This document shows positions 57,447-64,000 of a stretch of DNA of 64,000 nt, piece by piece. The notes beneath the pieces were generated by a model. The model was not told where the DNA came from and did no database searches. It saw only the letters and a list, made by a program, of their open reading frames with translations. Each line of letters begins with the position of its first letter. Within the stretch, counting starts at the first letter, position 1. Origin of the DNA: Gloeocapsopsis crepidinum LEGE 06123 (GTDB lineage Bacteria; Cyanobacteriota; Cyanobacteriia; Cyanobacteriales; Chroococcidiopsidaceae); the NCBI RefSeq assembly GCF_015207655.1, contig NZ_JADEWN010000003.1, positions 85,132-149,131 of the forward strand, written 5' to 3'. The position numbers and the translations under genes were made by a program.

Positions 57447-59750
57447 TTAATGTTCAGTAGGCGTTAACTCTGCAACGCTAGTCTGTACTGGAAAACGGAA
57501 GACCGCAAAAATTGCTCTTATAGTGAATGCAAACATTGCGAGTGTACCTACTGCAAAAATAATATCTCCTGGAATTCGTAACCAAACCGTCCATCGCATC
57601 CAAGGACTACTAATAACTTCTGCGCTTCGTGCAAACCAAGTACCATGATTTACTGATTCAACAAGTTGATAAAATCCATTGGGAATTAAACCAAAAACCA
57701 GCATTACAACCAAACCACCGTTAATTGCCCAAAAAGCAAAGCGCAGTAACTTTTCATTCCATGCATCTTCGGGGACAAATTCGCGAAAAGCAAATAGCAT
57801 CAGTGCCAAAGCAAGACAACCGTAAACCCCAAATAAAGAAGCATGGGCATGAATTGGTGTCGTATTTAAACCTTGTGAATAGTAAAGAATAATCGGAGGA
57901 TTAATTAAAAATCCAAACACACCTGCGCCAACTAAATTCCAAAAACAAGTAGCAATAAAAAAGCGTAAAGGCCAACGATAAAATCCCTCAGCTTCTTGCG
58001 AAAGTTTTAGTGTTTTTAACACCTCAAAGCCAATCAAAGATAACGGGACAACTTCTAACGCGGAGAATACTGCTCCCATCGCTGCAATAAACGATGGCGT
58101 ACCAGAAAAATATAAGTGATGCAAAGTTCCAATGACGCCGCTACCCAGATACAAAATTGTCGTTAAATAAGTTGCTCTCAATGCCGAAGAACGCTTTAAA
58201 AAACCTAATTCACTACAAAGATAGGCGATAACAACTGTAGCAAATACTTCAAAAAAACCTTCAACCCAAAGGTGAATCACCCACCACCGCCAATACTCGG
58301 CAATACTTAACGGCGTGTGATTAGTATACATCAAACCAACCGAATAAAACAAAGGAATTGTAATCGCACTATAAAGGAAAAAGTGACTTAAACCAGTAGG
58401 ATTTTTCTCTTTTTGCAAAGCAGGTTTAAACGCACGGTACATCAGCCATAACCAAAAGGTCATATCAGCAATGAGCAGCACTTGCCAAACTCTACCCAAT
58501 TCAATATATTCATAACCTTGGTGTCCCCACAAAAAGCTACTTTTTACATCTAAAACCCCTGTAACTGCTTCCCAAGTACCAATCATCGAACCACCGACAA
58601 TGACAGCGAGTGCGATGAGCAGAATTGTGTTACCCAATGCTTGAAATTTAGGTTCAAAACCACCAAAACGCGGAGCAAAGTATAATCCTGCTGCTAGCCA
58701 ACACGTTGCAATCCAAAATATAGCTAATTGTAAGTGCCAAGTGCGAGATGCAGCATAAGGCAGAAATTGATTTAAAGGAATTCCGTAAAAACCTTCTCCT
58801 TCTACAGCGTAGTGTGCAGTAAACATTCCCATCAGAATTTGCACCAAAAACAACACCATAGCTACACCAAAATATAGCGAGGTAACTTTTTGGCTAGGAG
58901 TCGGAATTCGGACTGCGGGGCGTACTGGTACTGGCTGTACTTCGTCAGATTCTTCTTGAGCTAAATAGACTAATAAAAATACACCAATTCCTGCAATAAG
59001 TACGACAATTGACACGATTGACCAAATAAGAAATTGTCCTGGTGGTTGATTGCCAATTAAGTCATCATGTGGCCAATTTGCAGTATAAGAAAATGGAGCA
59101 TTCGGTCGATTGGCTGCTGCAGCCCATGCTGTCCAAGCAAAGAAAGCTGTGACATTATGAATTTGCGTATCATCCTTAAACCATCCATTGGGAATTGAGT
59201 GAATTGCAGAACCGTGTGCTAAGAGTTTTTGGTAATCTTGGAAGACCTGTTTCAAACCTTGAGTTTGAGCATTTGTGAGAATTAATTCATGCGTTTGCGG
59301 ATCGTACCGATTAGTTTTAAAGTGTTCGCTGACTTGTGCTTGTAAGCTAGCACGTTCTGGTACGGGTAAAGCTTCTAAATCAGCTTGCGAGAACTCAGGA
59401 TTTTTGTTGAATAGAACTCCCGCAGTTGCTAAACCCCAACGATGAAGAACATCAGCTGTCCAATCAGGTGCTAAATAGCTTCCGTGTCCCCAGATACTAC
59501 CAATGTGTTGTCCGCCACGCGCTAGATAAATTTCTTGTCCAGCTTGAATTTCTGGTTGGGTGAGTAAAATTTCTTGCTGAGGAGAACGAATCGTTGCTGG
59601 TACGGGTGGAGCATTCTTCCAAATAATTGCCCCAGTTCCTAATAGAATAGAAAAGGCAATAATGCAGATTAAAACTAGCCACACTGGTAAGCTTAATTGG
59701 CGTGTTTTATGTGGCGTTTTGGAGTGGGAATCTATCAGTGTTGATGCCAT
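57447..59750 (-). CDS. norB: Quinol-dependent nitric oxide reductase (qNOR)
   Basis: 767 residues from the ATG at 59750; a TTG three codons earlier is less likely. Reduces NO to nitrous oxide using quinol, in the membrane. It has the fused N-terminal cytochrome-c-like periplasmic domain of qNOR without a CxxCH haem motif (about 40-240; GGQHIGSIWGHGSYLAPDW). About 12 transmembrane helices follow, with haem and non-haem iron ligands in FTAHYAVEGEGFYG, WRWWVIHLWVEGFFE and GTLHHLYFSG. The block PIHAHASLFGVYG is also conserved. The catalytic residues appear intact. A WTGAG-N4-CTC-type palindrome lies 77 nt upstream. It is the effector gene of the nitrosative-stress locus. Confidence 0.95.
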   Translation of the reverse strand: MASTLIDSHSKTPHKTRQLSLPVWLVLICIIAFSILLGTGAIIWKNAPPVPATIRSPQQEILLTQPEIQAGQEIYLARGGQHIGSIWGHGSYLAPDWTADVLHRWGLATAGVLFNKNPEFSQADLEALPVPERASLQAQVSEHFKTNRYDPQTHELILTNAQTQGLKQVFQDYQKLLAHGSAIHSIPNGWFKDDTQIHNVTAFFAWTAWAAAANRPNAPFSYTANWPHDDLIGNQPPGQFLIWSIVSIVVLIAGIGVFLLVYLAQEESDEVQPVPVRPAVRIPTPSQKVTSLYFGVAMVLFLVQILMGMFTAHYAVEGEGFYGIPLNQFLPYAASRTWHLQLAIFWIATCWLAAGLYFAPRFGGFEPKFQALGNTILLIALAVIVGGSMIGTWEAVTGVLDVKSSFLWGHQGYEYIELGRVWQVLLIADMTFWLWLMYRAFKPALQKEKNPTGLSHFFLYSAITIPLFYSVGLMYTNHTPLSIAEYWRWWVIHLWVEGFFEVFATVVIAYLCSELGFLKRSSALRATYLTTILYLGSGVIGTLHHLYFSGTPSFIAAMGAVFSALEVVPLSLIGFEVLKTLKLSQEAEGFYRWPLRFFIATCFWNLVGAGVFGFLINPPIILYYSQGLNTTPIHAHASLFGVYGCLALALMLFAFREFVPEDAWNEKLLRFAFWAINGGLVVMLVFGLIPNGFYQLVESVNHGTWFARSAEVISSPWMRWTVWLRIPGDIIFAVGTLAMFAFTIRAIFAVFRFPVQTSVAELTPTEH

Positions 59751-59826
59751 AGCGATCAAAAATGTGTGGATAGAAAGAGATTGAGTAAATCTTTGGCAAT
59801 GCTAATTCTGTAGCTTCAAGTTTTAT

Positions 59827-59840
59827 ATGAGTTTGCTCTA
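59827..59840 (-). promoter_or_regulatory. Putative regulator site, degenerate copy, upstream of norB
   Basis: ATGAGTTTGCTCTA. Aligned with the perfect sites at 61945-61958 and 63626-63639 it keeps WTGAG-N4-CTC. The flanks also align: TTATATGAG here, TTTTATGAG at 61941. It lies 77 nt before the norB start. Confidence 0.5.
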
Positions 59841-59856
59841 AGGGTTGAATATTTTT

Positions 59857-59900
59857 GGAGACGAACCACAAAGTACACAAAGAAAAGAATAAAGAGAGGA
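59857..59900 (-). repeat. Dispersed repeat, inverted copy
   Basis: Reverse complement of the CTCTTT...TTTGTGTACTTTGTGGTTCG family seen at 2664, 6323 and 23626. Confidence 0.5.
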
Positions 59901-60084
59901 TCTTGTTTGTAGTGAAGGCTTGTGATATGAGCGCCATCACTAAGTAGATTTGTTTTACAAATATCGCACTTTGGTTGCTTATGTTGCTAATAGCGATTTA
60001 GAAAGACGAGTGTAGATAGACTGTGAAGTGATTGAATCGATGGTGTATCTATAATTTCATACACAGACAGAAATACTATTTTAG

Positions 60085-60414
60085 CTACCAACTCAAGGTG
60101 GCACAGACAACCGTATTTGTTGATTTTGTTTGTGTACTACGTAGCCATTCATCAAATTCTATTAATAAAGTTTCAGGTAAATTTCTTATCATTGCTACGA
60201 TCGCTCCTACAAGATCATTTTCGGAAAGTTGTGCAGGTAATTTTGCTTTGAGTTCATTTGAGCGAATGCAGTTGAGGAAACCACGAATTAGAACTGGAAC
60301 ATCACTTGTAGGAGTGGTGTAAATTAAAGCTTCATTATCGGCTAAAGAGGTTTGGCGAAACTTCTGCAAATCGCCCCAACCTAAATAACGACACTTGATG
60401 TTGTTAGCGTTCAT
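60085..60414 (-). CDS. Small conserved-looking protein after the flavoprotein gene
   Basis: 109 residues from the ATG at 60414, which lies 5 bp beyond the trxB-type stop (with AAAAGCA before it), so the two are coupled. Begins MNANNIKCRYLGWGDLQKFR. Not recognised; two likely helical blocks (LPAQLSENDLVGAIVAMIRN; LPETLLIEFDEWL) and one Cys near the start. It could assist the flavoprotein. Real coding status is supported by its position and composition. Confidence 0.6.
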   Translation of the reverse strand: MNANNIKCRYLGWGDLQKFRQTSLADNEALIYTTPTSDVPVLIRGFLNCIRSNELKAKLPAQLSENDLVGAIVAMIRNLPETLLIEFDEWLRSTQTKSTNTVVCATLSW

Positions 60415-60419
60415 TGCTT

Positions 60420-61370
60420 TTAACCCCAATCAGGTTTGACGTTCTTGCGCTGCTTGAGATAGCGGTCAATATCCATCGCGGCGATGCAACCATCCCCAGC
60501 GGCTACGACTGCTTGCTTAAATGGCGTGTTGCGAATGTCCCCAATTGCCCAAACTCCTGGGATGCTCGTTTGCATCATTTCATCAACTTTAACGCCGCCA
60601 TCTGGTTTGAGTTCAATCTGATCGCCGAGAAAATCAACGATGGGTTTGGCTCCTTGTAAGTAAACAAAAACGCCCTCGGCGGGGATATGTTGAGTTTTCT
60701 TATCGCTCATCAAGTACAAATTAGTGCCTGTAACGCCACTGTCATCGCCTTCAATTGCGGATAAGCGGGCTTTTTTCCAAAGTTTAACTTGAGGATGAGC
60801 GAGGAGTTCTTGCGCGTATTCGTTGCTTCTGGCGGGGTCTTTAGCAGTTACCCAATGAACAGTTGCAGCAAATTTTGTCAGTACTTGAGCTTCGGCGATC
60901 GCCTCATGACTCATTCCTACAACAACAACCTCGCGGTTACGGTAAAAAGCGGCATCACACGTTGCACAGTAGCTTACACCTCGACCCAAAAACTCAGCTT
61001 CACCAGGTATAGAAGGCGTACGCCCCATTGCGCCAGTTGCGAGTACCAGCGCTTTTCCGATAAAAGTCCCTTCGGGTGTATAAACTTTTTTCTGAGTATC
61101 TTCAGCGTCGATCCCAAAAACTTGAGCGCGTTTATAGTCAGTTCCAAATTCAATCGCCTGCTGACGCATCACATCGAGTAATTCACTTCCTGTGACTTCA
61201 CCACGCACCCCTGGGTAGTTAGCAATTTTGTGCGTAATCGCCAGCGCTCCCGCCGAGGGGTTTTTATCCAAAATCACTGTTTTTAACTGATAACGGGAAG
61301 TGTAGAGGGCGCAAGTACAACCTGCAGGACCGCCACCAACAATTACTACGTCATAATCAAAGTTATCCAT
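60420..61370 (-). CDS. Thioredoxin-reductase-like FAD/NAD(P) oxidoreductase
   Basis: 316 residues from the ATG at 61370 (MDNFDYDVVIVGGGPAGCT), preceded by AGAGG; the open frame 30 codons further upstream overlaps the neighbour and is not used. FAD-binding GGGPAG, redox pair CATC in GVSYCATCDAAFYRNR, an NAD(P)-binding VVVGMSHEAIAEA (Gly-x-Gly replaced by GMSHEA) and AIGDIRNTPFKQAV at the end. The fold is that of thioredoxin reductase. The altered nucleotide-binding glycine pattern means the electron donor may not be NADPH. It lies in the NO-stress cluster, directly after the unknown 152-residue gene. Confidence 0.85.
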   Translation of the reverse strand: MDNFDYDVVIVGGGPAGCTCALYTSRYQLKTVILDKNPSAGALAITHKIANYPGVRGEVTGSELLDVMRQQAIEFGTDYKRAQVFGIDAEDTQKKVYTPEGTFIGKALVLATGAMGRTPSIPGEAEFLGRGVSYCATCDAAFYRNREVVVVGMSHEAIAEAQVLTKFAATVHWVTAKDPARSNEYAQELLAHPQVKLWKKARLSAIEGDDSGVTGTNLYLMSDKKTQHIPAEGVFVYLQGAKPIVDFLGDQIELKPDGGVKVDEMMQTSIPGVWAIGDIRNTPFKQAVVAAGDGCIAAMDIDRYLKQRKNVKPDWG

Positions 61371-61392
61371 CGCATCGAATACCTCTGAATAA

Positions 61393-61851
61393 TTAAGCGA
61401 AAACGAGTTTCGGTTCTGGTGCGTGTCCGAGATAGATATGTGCGGCAGACTTAAGAACAATCTCAGAGTAGAGAATTTTTTGAACTTCTAAGCTGGGAGA
61501 ACGCTTCGCGATCGCTCGGTATGCTGTAATCTCACCTTCAAGACTAAAATCAGCATGCGTTTGGTAGTGATCGTAGTCATGTATCGCTAGAAATGCAAAT
61601 CCGTAGAAGGGATTAGGGTAGAAATCTGCGCCGTAGGTTTCCATTGAAACCCATAAATGTCCTTTTTCAATGTCTGCGTACAGTTCTTCTACCGTGTCGT
61701 ACCGCATATACTCTGAGGCTTGAACTGCAAAAGGAAGCGCTCTAAATTGATTCATGATGAAATCAATCAGCTCATCTGTAGTCTCTTCAGAAATCTCAGC
61801 AGGAGAACTTTCTAGATAGATTTTGGCGAGTTTCTCGGTTTTAGGTGCCAT
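61393..61851 (-). CDS. Unknown His/Tyr/Glu-rich protein of the NO locus
   Basis: 152 residues from the ATG at 61851 with a perfect AGGAGGTGA Shine-Dalgarno; an alternative GTG three codons earlier falls inside that site. Not recognised. Helical, soluble, with notable motifs AIHDYDHYQTHADFSLEGE and EIVLKSAAHIYLGH that place His, Asp and Glu as in metal-binding helical bundles. It stops 22 bp before the flavoprotein start, and a long structured leader and palindromic site lie upstream. The name is open; a redox or metal-dependent helper is a guess. Confidence 0.7.
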   Translation of the reverse strand: MAPKTEKLAKIYLESSPAEISEETTDELIDFIMNQFRALPFAVQASEYMRYDTVEELYADIEKGHLWVSMETYGADFYPNPFYGFAFLAIHDYDHYQTHADFSLEGEITAYRAIAKRSPSLEVQKILYSEIVLKSAAHIYLGHAPEPKLVFA

Positions 61852-61870
61852 AAAAGTCACCTCCTAGAAC

Positions 61871-61924
61871 GTCAGGCTATGCCAAGATGGCATTGAGTTG
61901 CATCTGTGCTATCTCTAGCCTGAC
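61871..61924 (-). promoter_or_regulatory. Inverted repeat in the leader of the 152-residue gene
   Basis: GTCAGGCTA (61871-61879) and TAGCCTGAC (61916-61924) are perfect complements enclosing 36 bases, which themselves hold GCC-AAGAT-GGC. This lies between the predicted operator and the start codon and could fold in the mRNA near the ribosome binding site. Confidence 0.5.
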
Positions 61925-61944
61925 AAAAATTCTTAACTACTTTT

Positions 61945-61958
61945 ATGAGCTAGCTCAT
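61945..61958 (-). promoter_or_regulatory. Perfect palindromic site ATGAGCTAGCTCAT
   Basis: A 14-bp perfect palindrome, 93 nt before the start of the 152-residue gene. Its 12-bp core is identical to the site at 63627-63638. Layout is WTGAG-N4-CTCAT, as in FNR-type TTGAT-N4-ATCAA but with another fifth base. Confidence 0.65.
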
Positions 61959-61980
61959 AGATGCTTGAGAACCACCGTCG

Positions 61981-62343
61981 TTACTTGTACAAGACAGCCT
62001 GTTTTAAATTTGCGATCCGATCGCGAATTTTATTAATTTCAGCAGATGGGACATGATGTGCCTCTAGCGCTTCACCTAAATGCTTGACAATTGCATCAAA
62101 GTGTTCTGGTTGTAAGTTTAAACCTGCGTGTGCTTTTTCCATCGAACGTCCTGTGTAAGGAGTAGGACTACCAAGCGCAAATGAAATGAAAGCAGTTTGG
62201 TGACGACGCTGTTTTTCCATATCTGTATGTGCAAAAAAGGAATTAACAGTATTGTCTGCTAAAACACGGGTGTAAAAATCATCTACGACCTGTTTAATAG
62301 CCTGCTCTTTGCCAAGTTTCTCGTACAATGTTGCTGATTGCAT
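61981..62343 (-). CDS. glbN: Truncated hemoglobin, group I
   Basis: 120 residues, normal for GlbN. It binds NO and oxygen; cyanobacterial GlbN protects against reactive nitrogen species. Proximal His72 in EKAHAGLNL (F8) and His48 in KQRRHQTAF (E10) match the His pair of Synechocystis GlbN, so bis-histidyl haem coordination is expected. The glycine motifs GSPTPYTGRSM are conserved. Lies between cupin and the unknown gene on the same strand, in a nitric-oxide context. Confidence 0.95.
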   Translation of the reverse strand: MQSATLYEKLGKEQAIKQVVDDFYTRVLADNTVNSFFAHTDMEKQRRHQTAFISFALGSPTPYTGRSMEKAHAGLNLQPEHFDAIVKHLGEALEAHHVPSAEINKIRDRIANLKQAVLYK

Positions 62344-62405
62344 ATTTTTGCCTCAAGTCATTAATAATTAGCTGTAAATCAGCGTAAAATCAAACAAAAT
62401 TAGTC

Positions 62406-62753
62406 CTAATTACCCTGTGCGATCTTTTCAGAAAGTGTAAGGAGAAAAGCTAAATTCTCTGTTGCTTTTAGTGCATGAGGTGCGTGAGCAGGCATAAAAA
62501 CAAAAATACCTGGCTGTAAAGCGATTTCTTGCCCTTCAAGGTTTAATATTCCTTCACCTTCAATTACATTAATTGTGGCGTTGTAAGTAGAAGTATGTTC
62601 AGCTATTTCTGTATTAGCTGCAAGACAAAATAGCGTATGTTGACAAGCGTTGTCTTTAATTAAGACTTTGCTAAGAACTCCAGCACTAGGATATTCGATT
62701 TGTTCTCGCAGTTGGATTTTTGAAGACGCGCTGGTATTGATGGTAGAAGTCAT
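62406..62753 (-). CDS. Cupin-domain protein
   Basis: 115 residues. A single small cupin: the two motifs LFCLAANTEIAEHTSTYNAT and GEGILNLEGQEIALQPG, then MPAHAPHALKA. His and Glu residues are placed to bind a metal (AEHTS, PAHAPH). Such short cupins often sense or oxidise small molecules, but the role here is unknown. Flanked by glbN and the methyltransferase on the same strand, with 39 bp between it and the methyltransferase. Confidence 0.85.
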   Translation of the reverse strand: MTSTINTSASSKIQLREQIEYPSAGVLSKVLIKDNACQHTLFCLAANTEIAEHTSTYNATINVIEGEGILNLEGQEIALQPGIFVFMPAHAPHALKATENLAFLLTLSEKIAQGN

Positions 62754-62792
62754 GGTTTCTACTTAAAGTATAGTTGGTGGATTATTTAGGAA

Positions 62793-63566
62793 TTACTGAG
62801 TAGTAGCGCAGATGAGGATATAACCTAATTCCTCATTGTATTTGTTGAAAACACGCCGCATTTCTAACACTCGTTTACGGATTGGTTCGCGAGTTAGAAT
62901 ATTTCCTAAAATTCGCAGCGTATTAAAAACACCTTCATCCTGAAACATTTGTCTAAAATTTAAGAGACTCATTGCTCCAGTTTGAACTTTTTCAACGTGT
63001 AAGCCTGCACTTTCATATGTATTAGTCCAGTTAGCTTCAGAAAGTGGTGTCGCATTAACGCGAATGACTTGTGCAAGTTCAGCGCTAATTTGTTCTTCGT
63101 TGTCACGCGCTAATAAGTCATGCGAGAGAAACTTACCACCAGGTTTGAGGCGATCGCGAATCCCAGCTAGAATTTTTGCCTTCCCTGGTGGAGATTGCAT
63201 CGTCAAGATTGCTTCGGCTAAAACATAATCAAACTGTCCTGGTATTGCGTCGAGATGGAAAATGTCACCCTCGATGATTTCGATTTGATTTTCTAAGTTT
63301 GCAGCACGAATATTGTCACGCGCTTGGCGGACACTTTCAGGTTTTTTCTCGACACCAACAACTTTGACACCATATCGTTGTGCAAGTGCGATCGCACTAT
63401 AGCCAAAACTCGCTGCGAGTTCTAAAACAGTTTCGCCTGGTTGAAAATTAGCCCACTGAAGTAGTTGTTCTGTTGCTATTCTCCCACCAGGACGCAGATA
63501 TTTTTTACCTGCGGCTGCAAGCACTTCGTGTCCTGGTGCGGTTTGCATGAGGGTAGATTTGGTCAT
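62793..63566 (-). CDS. SAM-dependent methyltransferase, class I
   Basis: 257 residues from the ATG at 63566, which follows GAGAGGGT; an open extension of 11 codons upstream is not used. SAM-binding motif I ETVLELAASFGYSAIALAQR, acidic loop VVGVEKKPES, motif II VLAEAILTM and motif III LKPGGKFLSHD. The type is like UbiE/CFA-related small-molecule methyltransferases. First gene of the putative operon with cupin and glbN; a perfect palindromic site lies 60 nt upstream. Confidence 0.85.
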   Translation of the reverse strand: MTKSTLMQTAPGHEVLAAAGKKYLRPGGRIATEQLLQWANFQPGETVLELAASFGYSAIALAQRYGVKVVGVEKKPESVRQARDNIRAANLENQIEIIEGDIFHLDAIPGQFDYVLAEAILTMQSPPGKAKILAGIRDRLKPGGKFLSHDLLARDNEEQISAELAQVIRVNATPLSEANWTNTYESAGLHVEKVQTGAMSLLNFRQMFQDEGVFNTLRILGNILTREPIRKRVLEMRRVFNKYNEELGYILICATTQ

Positions 63567-63625
63567 TTCGATTGACCCTCTCAACTCAACTATCCTCAAT
63601 TTGCCAGGAATTTATTGTTTCGTCT

Positions 63626-63639
63626 TTGAGCTAGCTCAT
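63626..63639 (-). promoter_or_regulatory. Palindromic site TTGAGCTAGCTCAT
   Basis: Shares the 12-bp core TGAGCTAGCTCA with 61945-61958. It lies 60 nt before the methyltransferase start. On the minus strand a TAAATT -10-like element follows 12 nt after the core. Confidence 0.65.
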
Positions 63640-64000
63640 ACTATTAAGTGGTAATTGGTAATCGGTAATCGGTGGAAAGTTATTTCTATTTATTTCAATT
63701 ACCCATTACCGTGAATACACTTAATCACTAATTTCAATATCGTATAACTAGCACAGAGTACGTAACTTTGACACGAGGCGATCGCGCATTGACTTTGGAG
63801 ACACAATCACGCAATGAGGTGCATACTGCATCCTACGCTTAAAATGGACGCTTGCCTAATTTGGTATTTCAATTACAGCCTATTGCAGTTTTATGAGGCA
63901 CAGTAGCAACAGTGAGTAAACCAGTTTTTCAAATGCACGGGATTAATTAAATCGAGTGCAGTGGCAATGAGAAGATCAACCCTGAATGCAGTAGTTGGGG
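63640..64000. other. Intergenic sequence to the window end
   Basis: Contains GGTAATTGGTAATCGGTAAT short direct repeats (about 63651-63673) with ATTACCCATTACC downstream (63700-63712), and one HIP1 octamer. A frame beginning MRRSTLNAVVG at 63968 is open to the edge but is too short to judge. Confidence 0.4.

Larger units (their letters stand above)
59751..60084. other. 334-bp promoter region of norB
   Basis: Holds the degenerate palindrome at 59827-59840 and an inverted dispersed repeat at 59857-59900. No ORF was recognised apart from shadows. Confidence 0.5.

Noticed and set aside
60032..60322. Plus-strand 96-codon frame
   Set aside because: It is antisense to the small gene that is coupled to the flavoprotein gene.
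63968..64000. Possible gene start MRRSTLNAVVG at the window edge
   Set aside because: Only 11 codons are visible and no ribosome binding site is convincing.

Overview
The window is chromosomal DNA from a cyanobacterium. It carries phycobilisome and CP43-family antenna genes, a ferredoxin-thioredoxin reductase subunit, an NtcA-type promoter in front of a urea transporter operon, an RpaB/Ycf27-type regulator, and very many copies of the HIP1 octamer GCGATCGC. The moderate AT richness, the many short dispersed intergenic repeats and the apcD4/apcB3/isiX-like set suggest a terrestrial or mat-forming strain, perhaps Chroococcidiopsis/Gloeocapsopsis-like. The genus is a guess.

Layout. 1-2.5 kb: 3' end of smc and a PRC-barrel protein. 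2.5-6.5 kb: an accessory patch with a short HicB-like ORF and a single-chain type ISP/IIG-like restriction-modification gene broken by one in-frame TGA, flanked by same-orientation copies of two dispersed repeats. 6.6-9.2 kb: allophycocyanin alpha and beta variants facing a CP43/IsiA-like chlorophyll protein, which matches the low-light photoacclimation (LoLiP) gene set. 9.5-19.5 kb: PBP4-type peptidase, acetolactate synthase with a C-terminal zinc ribbon, MFS exporter, a small alpha/beta hydrolase-like protein and a large multi-sensor diguanylate cyclase. 19.7-25.3 kb: urtABCDE behind a textbook NtcA-activated promoter. 25.8-29.2 kb: M16 protease, fructosamine-kinase-like protein, sugar ABC permease. 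29.3-38.6 kb: envelope biogenesis (TamB, MurQ, LptF/G, LptB, LptA). 38.7-42.9 kb: DUF309, ftrC, DUF58 and typA/bipA.

43-47.8 kb is a second accessory patch: a hicAB pair whose toxin gene is frameshifted, a protein-kinase-like gene, a duplicated divergent module (mini HTH regulator plus a 150-residue protein of unknown function), a third truncated HTH copy and a TM2 protein. 48-57 kb: a lone ureC, a receiver-histidine kinase, an amidase, a GH1 glycosidase divergent from a HAD phosphatase/mutase, a Crp/Fnr regulator, a ribbon-helix-helix protein and an RpaB-like regulator.

57.4-63.6 kb is all on the minus strand and looks like a nitric-oxide/redox stress locus: quinol-type NO reductase, a small unknown protein, thioredoxin-reductase-like flavoprotein, an unknown 152-residue protein, truncated hemoglobin, cupin and methyltransferase. 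Three of its promoter regions carry the same WTGAG-N4-CTC palindrome, laid out like an FNR-family site, and a Crp/Fnr gene lies 2 kb away. This is the best candidate here for an undescribed regulon. No rRNA, tRNA, CRISPR array or intact insertion sequence was recognised.
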